A DNA stretch of 64,000 bases from Diadema setosum (lineage: Eukaryota > Echinodermata > Echinoidea > Diadematoida > Diadematidae), in contig NC_092700.1 in the NCBI RefSeq assembly GCF_964275005.1, positions 18,915,015 to 18,979,014 of the forward strand. Reading direction: 5' to 3'. The notes beneath the pieces are model-generated. The model had not been told where the DNA came from. It did not search any database and saw only the letters and a program-made list of their open reading frames with translations. A program made the position numbers and the translations under genes. Below are positions 46,601-58,600 of this stretch, piece by piece. Positions within the stretch are counted from its first letter, which is position 1, and every line of letters starts with the position of its first letter.

Positions 46601-49600
46601 GTGTTGGTGGTGTTGGTGGCATTTGGTGGTTTTGGTTGTGTTGGTGTCAATGATTTCAGTGGGATGATGATGTCAATGGAATTGGTGGTGTTCTTTGTGT
46701 TGGTGTTGGTGTTGTTCTGGCATTGGTGGTGGCTGTGGTGGTGATGTCCAGTTACTCTCAATATAATGGTCTGATGTCTGACCCCTCCCATTTCTAACCT
46801 CCAGACGATGTGGTCCCCCAGCCTGCAATCCAGCATCGTGTATAGTCCTCAGTCTCGTTCCTACTCGTTGCTAGGCAAGCTGGCCGGATGTAGTCGGTGA
46901 ACTCCACTGGTTCAGACAGGAGCAAGAGGCTGAGGTCAGCGCTGGGGTGATTGAAGTAGCTGTCGACAGTAAGGGTGACTGTGTGTTCGGTGGGGTCAGT
47001 CAAATCGCGCAAGCCAAGGTACACATTCTCCAATGCCCAAGGTCTGTGGAGAGAGGAAAATAAAATATGGGATGGAAGTTTGCATTTCACACCAAATATT
47101 TTGATTCTTGCATCTTAAAGTCATATTTGACCAAAATAACCCCTTCCTACAATGTAGGGTCTACAAACTCCTTTGAGTTTCATGCATATCTACGAGGAAG
47201 CCTTGCTAGAACTCCTGGTCCTGTATTATCTATTTTCAAACTTGACAGTGCAGGTAATTTGAAGTGTCAGTTTCACTTTTGATGTTATCTAACAATTAAC
47301 TTATTGATGGTACAGATGATAGATGAGCAGGTACACTGTAGCTACACAATGTCATGGGCATAGATTAAAGGCTTGACAAAATGAATGAATGGATGGATGG
47401 ATGGATGGATGGATGGATGGATGGATGGATGGATGGATGAATGAATGAATGAATGAATGAATGAATGAATGAATGAATGAATGAATGAATGAATGAATGA
47501 ATGAATGAATGAATGAATGAATGAATGAATGAATGAATGATGAATGAATGAATGCATGAATGAATGATGAATGAATGAATGAATGAATGAATGAATGAAT
47601 GAATGAATGAATGATGAATGAATGAATGAATGAATGAATGAATGAATGAATGAATGATGAATGAATGAATGAATGAATGCATGAATGCATGAGTGAAAGT
47701 GTGAATGACAGCCTGAATGGATGGGTGGATGTGGTGAAAAAAAAAAGCATCTGCTAACGCTGACTCACACACAGTGTTCAGCAGTAACCACCCATCTGTC
47801 AGTGATGAGAGTCCCCGCACACATGGATGAAGACCGGACTGATGCGATCCAGGGGAATTCCCCAAGGTCGGCATCGACTCCACCCACTATCCTGGGCTGG
47901 GAGCTGTCCACAGCTGGGCGGGTCCCACAGATGTCTGTGCCAGAGACATCTGAGTGGAAGATTAATAGAAGGAAGTGGAAGATAAAAACATGCTGGAATG
48001 ATTAGCAGAACATCAATACTTCATTGCATTCATACAGCGTAGAACCTACAAGCAATATTTTTTTGGGGGGTAACTTTTAAAAAAGTTGACACTTTCTTTA
48101 TTGATAGTGGGCAAGATCAGGATGAGCATTGTGAAACATTCCCTTCCATCACAGTACATTCAAAAGCCTTTGGTTTGGAAAGAATTTCATACCTTTTTCC
48201 CACTAAAAATTCATTGGGGGCCAATATGGACAGTGGATCTTTCTTTTTGTGTTTTTTTTTTTCTTTTGTATTGCATTCTTGTTGCTTGATGTATTTGGCC
48301 ATACTACGGATAGAGGATTTTCTAGAACCATATCACAATCCCACAAGTAAGAAATGTAGCAGTAAAAGTACAATGAATTTACATTCTTAGTCCTGATTCT
48401 AAGTACTATTTCAGTCTGACCATCCTCATTACCACTAATATTCCTGTTGTTATCATATCTTTTGTACTCTTGTATGCTCTTCAGTGTAAATGAGTATCAC
48501 CAGAAAGGCTGCGATGTTCCTTGTTGATTATGTCCTTCAATTACATGTACTGTTACAAAAGTATAGCCGTGTAAGAAGAGTTTCGCGTGTTTTTAATACC
48601 GTGGAATCAAGACATCAACTATGGGAACATATGGCAAGCAAAAATATTTGCGTGCTTTTATTTTTACGCTAGTTTCTGGTTGCGCGAAATGCGCGAAACA
48701 TTTCAACACCGCGAAAATTTCCACTTTCACAGTATCTTAACCTGTAAAGGGATGGCACAGTTGTGGTTTACATGGGGCTGCAGGTTTCCAACTTTTCTGT
48801 GTGTGTGAGTGTTTGTGAGATAGTGAGAAACCTCTATGAAGTATGAAAGAAAATGTAATTCTTTGAGGAATTCACAATTTATCTGATGAAAATAGTTCTT
48901 GAAATGCAATCCTAACAAAGTGTGAAAGGCCACGACTTTTATTAGGATTGCTTTGTTTTACCTCGTTTTTGGATATCTCAGTCATATGAAAACAAATTTT
49001 CATCCACAAAAACTTTCACTTACCCTAAGAATTGTATGCTCTTTAACAGTTCATAGGGTGGTTTCTATAAATCTTGCAAAATGTTAGAAGCTGAATCCTC
49101 ATCTCAACCAATACTACACCATCAATTTAATTCCCAATCAAAAAAAGCAAAGAAGATTTGAGCGTTAACACCTATCCACTTATCGAGCATCTCACCTCCC
49201 TCCCCACCGTCACAGAACTTCTCGTCCACCACGCCGTCATCGCTGAGCTCTGCGCAGTCAAAGGGCCAGCTCTGGTCCGTGGCCTCCAGGTAGGCGCTCT
49301 GGCAGGCGTCCATCACCTCCTCACACACCGCCCTGCAGGGGCGCCGTGTGGGCCCGTTGTGGAGACACTCGGGGAAGAGCATGCTGCAGAAGACCAGTTC
49401 GAAGTCCGGATGACACTCGGCCGTGCCCTGCGCATCTTCCATAACGAGCTGGGCGCTCGCCTGGCTGTCGATGCTGGGGTTGGGGAAGTAGGTACGGCTG
49501 TAGGGCACGACGGACGAGCACATCATGAAGTTCAAATCAGAGCATCGAGCTGCAAAAGATGAAAGCATACGAAAAGAAAAATATTCCATAAATCATGCTG

Positions 49601-52600
49601 ATTACATGAATCCAACTGATTAAAGGCATAGTTTATCATTTGTAGATGAAACAAAAACCCAGCTGTAGTGCTTCAAAATAGTTCTAAAATGTGAGTTGGG
49701 GATATAAACAACCAATGTAACAATTTGAATCCGTATAATTAATGTTACATGTAAGTATTGTTGATTATATGATTATGATTACGTCTGACAGTTGGATAGC
49801 CCATATTCAGCTACATTAAGCTGGTCTTCCATGGGGTCCAGTTGGATGTGAGGTGAGACCACTTCACCGGGTTAAACACCCTGCTCTTTGCGATGAATGA
49901 ATGAAGCGGGATCTTTTACGTGCATGAGTTGTTACTCTCTCATACATGGGACCTCCATTGTATGTCCTATTCGAGGGACAGAGTGTTTTGCCTCTTGCTA
50001 GAGGGGACGGTATGCTTACACACAACATTGCTCAGTCCAGACTCGGGTTCGAACCCGGCCCCTTAGGATCGTGAGGCAGACGCGCTACCGACTGAGCCAA
50101 CTCACCGCCCCTCAATAATGTTCAATATACAAAAGGTGAACGATAGTTATTCTAAAAATGTTTCTACACTAAACCATATGGCAGTGGAGGATATTGAGAG
50201 AAGAAGTACATTGTATGACAACTTACGGCACTCATCCTCATCGGTGAAATCTGGGCAGTCGGGTACGCCGTTGCAGACGTCACTGGCGCTATAGCAGGTG
50301 TCATTGTTGCTGCACAGATAATCACAACTTTTGGGTGTTGTTGACATGGTAGTCGTTGACGGTCTTGTCGTTGAATGTGCTGTCGTGGTATCGTCTGCAG
50401 GAAAGAAAAAAAAATAGTACAACCGTATATAGTGGAAGACCAGATACTAGGAACAATATCAAAATTCAGGCTTGTCATGTTCTGAACTTTCATTTCCCAG
50501 CTTGAATTTCCATAAAAACTTTCAATACATAAATGGACTATTCAAATTAGTGCATTTATGATGACACCAATCGAAGACTAGATTGGTCGGAAACTTTAAC
50601 TGGACAACAAATATAACACAAGAAAGAAAATTAAACATGCAATTGCATATGGCCAGCCTCACATGTACATTGAAGACATTAAAACCACACAACAGGATCC
50701 AAAATAGATTACATGCCTATGTTTATGAAAGTAGAAAATCCATTTGAGAACTGAAATTTGGCATTTACTGAAGCTAGTTTTTTTTACAATTTGAAACTTC
50801 ACCTAAATTCTACTCCAGGGAGTGTGCTTGGTACCAAATGACTGTAGACACATTAGCAATGAATTCTCCATTGCGATGTGTGTTGGCATCAAAACACCTT
50901 TGAAAGATTAAACCTTGAATGTGCTTTCGTGGTAAGATTATCATAAGTGCGTATGCATAAACTGAATGCATAATTGCCAAACAGTGCTCGAGACAATAAA
51001 ACATTGTCAACTTAAGAATAGGTGCAAGGAGATGAGCTGCTCCATGTCACAGACCCTTATATTATCGGGCAGGTGTCTATGGGAAATGCATATTGTAGCA
51101 AAATCAGCCCGTCCTCAATGGGTTAACAGATCCTGATGGTTTGTATTAAAGTGGGTCATACTCATCATAGAAAGGTGTCCGAGGACTTATGGTCAACTCT
51201 AGCTGGTACATGGATCAAGTTTATTTCCTGGACTACAAGTTCACTAACTGCACAAAATTAAGTACTTGGACTCAAGTTTAGAACCTAAACTACGTTTAGT
51301 ACCTGGACCAAGTTTAATACCTGCACCAGATCAAGTACTCGGGACAAGTCTAGAACCTTGACCAAGTTAAACACCTGCAGTAAATTAGGTACCTGGACGA
51401 ATTTCTGTACCTGCGCCAAGTTAATCGGTTGATGACTTGTCCCGAGTATCGATACTCGGGCAGGGGTCTATGAGAAACATGTGTTAGAGCAAAATCAGCT
51501 CATCCTAAACAGGTAAAATACATTTTGTACCTGGCCAAAATTTAGTACCTGGACTAAAAGTGCCTGCCACAGGATCTGGGCAAATTTCAAAGTAGTCCTC
51601 ACAGCAGTCACCAAAGGAATAACACTGGTCGTCGCAGTAGCAGCTCCCTACATAGCAGTCCAGATCTGGGTCCATGCAGCAGCTAAGGCGACAGGAGCCT
51701 TCTGAATAGGATGCTAAACAACAGTGATTCAGGATTTTAAATTACTTTAATATCACAACAATGAAAACAACACTGCTCCTTAAGGACAGTGATAGGGCCT
51801 ACTAATAATGCAACTAAACATATAATGTGTGTTTTCTAATTTACTGTAAGTGTGGTAGTTAAAACATGCTATAATGCATTATTATCCAAGTCATAATTGT
51901 AACAAGACCTGTAGCTTTAAAGTTTTCACTTCACTCTTGGGGGTATTCAAAGGTGATGGCTGGGACTGGCGGTAATTTCAAGTGGGTTTTCACTTTATCA
52001 CCCACACATAGTAAATCCAACATGCAGCTTGCTATGAGGCACACATACAATATATTGGGATTAATTAATTATAACGTGTCCTATTCTAGGACACAAGTGG
52101 AGTAACAGAATCTTCATCAGGACCCTTTTCCATGATTGAGTGGGAGTAAAGTGTTCAATTCTTGACATCACAGACTATCCACTGTTCAATGTGGCCAAAC
52201 TCTATAAAATCCAATTAACAACAAAAATGCTTATACTGTGTGAGTAGAAGAATTAATGTCATTCTCTGGACTAACGCTCAAAAATTTTAGAATATTCTAC
52301 AAAGTTTTCCCCCGACCGATGTTACTGCCTTTAAAGAAGAAACACAAAGATTAGTTTGCATGACTTACGGCCTGTTGACGGTCTTGTCGTTGAATGTGCT
52401 GTCGTGGTATCGTCTGCAGGAAAGAAAAAAAAATAGTACAACCGTATATAGTGGAAGACCAGATACTAGGAACAATATCAAAATTCAGGCTTGTCATGTT
52501 CTGAACTTTCATTTCCCAGCTTGAATTTCCATAAAAACTTTCAATACATAAATGGACTATTCAAATTAGTGCATTTATGATGACACCAATCGAAGACTAG

Positions 52601-55600
52601 ATTGGTCGGAAACTTTAACTGGACAAAAAAAATAACACAAGAAAGAAAATTAACCATGCAATTGCATATGGCCAGCCTCACATGTACATTGAAGACATTA
52701 AAACCACACAACAGGATCCAAAATAGATTACATGCCTATGTTTATGAAAGTTGAAAATCCATTTGAGAACTGAAATTTGGCATTTACTGAAGCTAGTTTT
52801 TTTTACAATTTGAAACTTCACCTAAATTCTACTCCAGGGAGTGTGCTTGGTACCAAATGACTGTAGACACATTAGCAATGAATTCTCCATTGCGATGTGT
52901 GTTGGCATCAAAACACCTTTGAAAGATTAAACCTTGAATGTGCTTTCGTGGTAAGATTATCATAAGTGCGTATGCATAAACTGAATGCATAATTGCCAAA
53001 CAGTGCTCGAGACAATAAAACATTGTCAACTTAAGAATAGGTGCAAGGAGATGAGCTGCTCCATGTCACAGACCCTTATATTATCGGGCAGGTGTCTATG
53101 GGAAATGCATATTGTAGCAAAATCAGCCCGTCCTCAATGGGTTAACAGATCCTGATGGTTTGTATTAAAGTGGGTCATACTCATCATAGAAAGGTGTCCG
53201 AGGACTTATGGTCAACTCTAGCTGGTACATGGATCAAGTTTATTTCCTGGACTAAGTTCACTAACTGCACAAAATTAAGTACTTGGACTCAAGTTTAGAA
53301 CCTTAACTATGTTTAGTACCTGGACCAAGTTTAATACCTGCACCAGATCAAGTACTCGGGACAAGTCTAGAACCTTGACCAAGTTAAACACCTGCAGTGA
53401 ATTAGGTACCTGGACGAATTTCTGTACCTGCGCCAAGTTAATCGGTTGATGACTTGTCCCGAGTATCGATACTCGGGCAGGGGTCTATGAGAAACATGTG
53501 TTAGAGCAAAATCAGCTCATCCTAAACAGGTAAAATACATTTTGTACCTGGCCAAAATTTAGTACCTGGACTAAAAGTGCCTGCCACAGGATCTGGGCAA
53601 ATTTCAAAGTAGTCCTCACAGCAGTCACCAAAGGAATAACACTGGTCGTCGCAGTAGCAGCTCCCTACATAGCAGTCCAGATCTGGGTCCATGCAGCAGC
53701 TAAGGCCACAGGAGCCTTCTGAATAGGATGCTAAACAACAGTGATTCAGGATTTTAAATTACTTTAATATCACAACAATGAAAACAACACTGCTCCTTAA
53801 GGACAGTGATAGGGCCTACTAATAATGCAACTAAACATATAATGTGTGTTTTCTAATTTACTGTAAGTGTGGTAGTTAAAACATGCTATAATGCATTATT
53901 ATCCAAGTCATAATTGTAACAAGACCTGTAGCTTTAAAGTTTTCACTTCACTCTTGGGGGTATTCAAAGGTGATGGCTGGGACTGGCGGTAATTTCAAGT
54001 GGGTTTTCACTTTATCACCCACACATAGTAAATCCAACATGCAGCTTGCTATGAGGCACACATACAATATATTGGGATTAATTAATTATAACGTGTCCTA
54101 TTCTAGGACACAAGTGGAGTAACAGAATCTTCATCAGGACCCTTTTCCATGATTGAGTGGGAGTAAAGTGTTCAATTCTTGACATCACAGACTATCCACT
54201 GTTCAATGTGGCCAAACTCTATAAAATCCAATTAACAACAAAAATGCTTATACTGTGTGAGTAGAAGAATTAAAGGCATAATTTACCATTTGCAGATGAA
54301 ACAAAAACCCAGCATTAGTGCTTTGAAATAGTTCTAAAATGTGAGTTAGGGATAGAAACAGCCACTGTAAAAATTTGAATCTGTATTATCAATGTTAAGT
54401 ATTGTTAAATACACAAAATGTGAACAATAGTTATAATAAGAATACTTCTAGACTAAACCGTCTACAGTTATGGTTTATTGAGAAAAATACTGATATCTCC
54501 TTATATTTTAGGCTTTATTGCGAAAATTGTACATGGTAGGACGTTTTGTAATACAACAGATCTACATGCATCAAAGGTGATATCTTGAAAAATTTCAAAA
54601 TCACTTCTCCCAAAGGTAAACTGGACCTTTAATGTCATTCTCTGGACTAACGCTCAAAAATTTTAGAATATTCTACAAAGTTTTCCCCCGACCGATGTTA
54701 CTGCCTTTAAAGGAGAAACACAAAGATTAGTTTGCATGACTTACGGCCTGTTTCATTAAAGAAGTCATAGTCGTACTCGTAATAGACGTAGTCGTCGTCG
54801 CCGTGGTAATCGCACATGTCGTCCTCACCCCAACCCTCGTCCGTCAAGTTCTCGCAGTGAAGCGGCCAGTCCATGTGCATCTCGAACTCAAAGAACGGCT
54901 CGCAGAGGTCCGTGACGTTGAAGCACGAGGAGCGGCAAGGCCGGCGGTGCGGCCTTTCGCAGTCGGGGAAGGCCATGGCACAGAGGACCAGGGTGGACGA
55001 GTTGTCGAGGCAGTAGTCGACGGCGGAGATGTTCTTGAGGAGGTCGATGGCCTCGAACTGGTCGAAGGCAAACTTGTTCGGGAAGAAGGTGGAGTTGTAA
55101 GGGAGCACTTCGCTGCACAGGTCATACTTGATCTCCTCGCAAGACCCCTTCTCTGCAATATCAAAGAGTAATGATACAGTCCCACATACTTATTTTGCAG
55201 TCTTGCTTGCACTTTGTCTTCTCTATGAGAAAAGGAGATGGCAAAGTTACAAAGTTTTCTTGACAAAGTGTTATTATGGAATATCAAGCTGATAGCAATT
55301 TTAATGTATGATGCACAGGAAGAAAGCAAACACTTATGCACAACAATGGTCTTTTATATGAAAACAGTTTACAAATGTTAGTCCTCTGTATGCAAATTAA
55401 CATTCGAAGTGCTCTCCATTTGTGACTTTTTTTAAAGCAGGCTTAGGGTACTACGTCACAGATCATATTGAACAAGATATCTCTCCCATGCCTGACTAGT
55501 GTTTAATTTTCAAAATAAAGCTATATTCAAGACAAGTACCAATAGTGCCTCAAGCAAACCTTCCTGGAGGAGGCATAAAAATGAGAATAGAAAGTTGAGA

Positions 55601-58600
55601 TCAACTGGCAGATGTTGAAGGAAAAGAAAGACTAAAAGCACTAACAAAAAAAAAAAAGAATACATGACCATAAGCAACTCAAGCAAACACATCATCTCTA
55701 GCATATTACATTTAACACAAGAAGACACAAAACTTGATTAAGGAAGGGTTTGAGGACACCACTGTCAGCCAGCAATGCTCTTTCACCTTTGACCTTTAAC
55801 CTCTGACAGTGCATGAGCACTTTGCATTCAAGGCACGTGGGATACAGAGAGATAGAGAGAGGTAGAATTGAGGTGTAGTGATGTTAGAGAGTGATTCATT
55901 CCTACCTTTCTTGTAGTAGGCGCTGATCTCCACCTCAAAGCCCTCCCGGGTTTCACTGTAGTCTGTGGTGAAGACCAGCCACATGTTGCTGTCGAAGGAG
56001 ACCACATCCTTGGGCAGCAAGGGACCGGTCAGCCTGGCCAGCTCCGAGTGGCCGTCAGTAGGGTCCAGCCCCCCGCCAATGAGCAGGACGTCGTGCTTGA
56101 ACTCTAGGTCGAAGGCTCGGAAGGAGGCCCGGGCCAAGAACTCCGGCGGGCCCATCACCAGCCAGCGCATCTCGACGTCGTTGGGGTAGTTCCCGGGGAA
56201 GTTTGGCGACTTGATGAGGATGGGCTCGTGGACATCAAAGTAGAGAATATCTACCTCATCATGGGCATCTACAGGAGGAAATAGATTGTGTGACAAAAGT
56301 TGATGTCATGTGCATACATTTGTAGCTTTTGTATTTCCCCAAGATATTCTCAAAAATATTCTCCTTCATGAGACTGGTTTGTCAGGCCGCAACATGTCAA
56401 ATATATACCACATACATTGTATTATCTTGCCATAAACTATTTGCAAACAGAACGAGGACACACAGAGATCCCATTCAAGAAGACAATATAATTTGTTTGT
56501 TCCTTGCATCATGCCTTGCCAAAAAAGCCCCCCCCCCCCCCGAAAAATGCATCTAATGTCCAAGAGTCCAACCAAAACATAACTAGCAAAAAAAGGGGTT
56601 GCGTTGGAAAGAGAAAAAGAAAAAAAACCTTGTCGCCTCTGTATTATATTACGACTAGAGAAGCACTCTAAGAGTGCAGACCTCTGCCAAGCAGCTCATT
56701 TCCACCATTGATCTTGTTCTTCCATTGAGATCAGTGATTTCCATCCATACACATGCATTCTTAAGGTGAAAGTTGCCCGATTTCCTAATATAGATTCGCC
56801 TTTTGTTGCGTCATCAACTTCCAGCTGCGCGGCGTACCTCGCTTTGATGGAGCACTCTATTGTGCATATGAAAACCTAAAAAATGCACAGCTTGAACTCC
56901 CAAGTTCATTAACTCTACCTACCAAAATAACAAAAATCCTTCATAAAATCCACAAAAATTGCTGGATCACTACTAAAATTGAATCATCTGTTACTTGTGT
57001 CACATTCAAACTTCCCTGAAAGTTTCATCCAAATCCATTCACAACTTTTTTAGTTATTTTGCACACAGACAAACCAACCAACAAACAAATGCCGAAGAAG
57101 ACACAACCTCCTCACTTGGTGGGGGTAATAAAGACTACATCATACTGTATATGCCGTTAATTTCGAGTACAGATATTTCCGTGAATGAGGAGGTCACAGA
57201 CATTTTCGCGAGATGTTGTTTTCGCGAATTGACACGGAGGCCTACATAAGTGCACTACTACCTTCGCGTATTGTTAAATTTGCGATCCAACTGTGATTCG
57301 CGAAATTCGTGAAAATTAAACCCTCACGAAAATAACAACTTATACACTATATTTTGCGAGTCTAAATATTCCCGAATCGGGAATTCCCCAATGATTTTGC
57401 GAGTGGTTGAATTCGTGATCGTGAAGTCCTGCACTGGACTGAGAAGAGTACACGCATACGTCACATTCACATCGGGATCAGAGTCAATATTTTTGCGTAT
57501 CTTTAATTTCGCGAATAGCACCTGACTTGTGAAATTCACGAATCAAAAACCTCGCGAAATATTCAGCGTATATAGTACTCACCAACTGCCGTAAGTTCCA
57601 TCTCAAGGTGATCATGAGAGCGGAAGTCATCCGCCTTGAAGACGATCCACATCTCGTGGGTGCGGGAGACAAAGTCTTCCAGCCTGCTCTCGGCGTCAAA
57701 TTCCTCTATCACTGTCATAGACTGACCCGGCGCAAGACCGTCACCAAAGGTCAACGTCTCACCATCCCATCCGTCGTTGTTGCCCTACACAACACAGAGA
57801 TTACATTGTAGGATGAGAAAACACCAACTCTAGAGTTGCAGGACTGGCAAAAAGAGTATCACGCAATTTATATATACTCTAAAAGTGATACACTTGAAAA
57901 CAAAAAATGTTACCCAATCACTTTAAGTAGTATTATTGCACCTGTTCTGTTAAACTGCATAGTTTCATGAGACATTTACTATTCCTTTATTTGATCGATG
58001 TAATATTTTGGTAATATTTCTCATCTTCCTACTGACAAGGCTAACTAACCCATTTCTTCTACTGGTCCTACCTGTCCATCTGTCCAGTAGGTATCCAGTT
58101 TTTCCATTTTCATGGGTAAATTCCTGAAAAGGTTACTGGTCCAACAGTGATTTTCACTGGTCAGGGACCAGAGCCTATGTGCAACCTTGTCCTACCTCAT
58201 GGAATGAAAGTCTCTTTCTACAAAAAGCAACCATTATCTCAAAGCTTTTCGACATTTCATATCCCACTTATCAACTTAATCGGTGGTTGACAGTGATAAA
58301 ACTGGAAAAGAAAGCAGCACCTCATTACATTGTGTTCTTTTAGTTTTATCTGAATCCTCATGGCCCCAATAGGTTAAACTAAAATAAAATACTAGATTGC
58401 AGGTCAAGTGAAAACATTGCCTTATGATCCCTAAGCTGATCAACCCACAAAGTTTACATCAGTGTCAACTTGTGCCTCACTAAACTACTGTTTATGGCAA
58501 TATATTTGACTTTGATAATAAGGTATCATGCAAAATGATATCTTTCACACGTAGTACGGCCTACTACGAACATAAAATCACAGGAAGTACAATGTAAAAC

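Larger units (their letters stand above)
50354..52373. repeat. tandem duplication unit 1 (SMB exon)
   Basis: About 2.02 kb, nearly identical to 52374-54750; about ten differences were noticed by eye. It contains the 3' copy SMB exon and the chimeric-exon junction at its right edge. Confidence 0.9.
52374..54750. repeat. tandem duplication unit 2 (SMB exon)
   Basis: The same as unit 1 plus a 359-base TTAA insertion at 54274-54632. Break points lie inside two exons, and GTT is shared at the junction, a 3-base microhomology. Confidence 0.9.

Noticed and set aside
46226-46836. Pro/Thr-, Val/Leu- and Ser-rich open frames
   Set aside because: Imperfect trinucleotide repeats; no splice or domain support.
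47342-47883. Overlapping His-Ser-Phe-Ile open frames
   Set aside because: Translations of the (GAAT)n/(GGAT)n microsatellite; only the last part overlaps a real protease exon, in another frame.
49158-49562. Plus-strand open frame of 134 codons
   Set aside because: Shadow of the Frizzled 2 exon on the minus strand.
50030-50110. tRNA gene on the minus strand
   Set aside because: Box A and box B are present but they are the head of a SINE with a long body and a second copy at 5385-5737.
51565-51600. GC donor (CAG|GCACTT) for the SMB exon
   Set aside because: A GT donor (CCAG|GTACTA) 15 bases further keeps the same phase, so the GC site is not needed.
54803-55171. Plus-strand open frame of 122 codons
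   Set aside because: Shadow of the Frizzled 1 exon.
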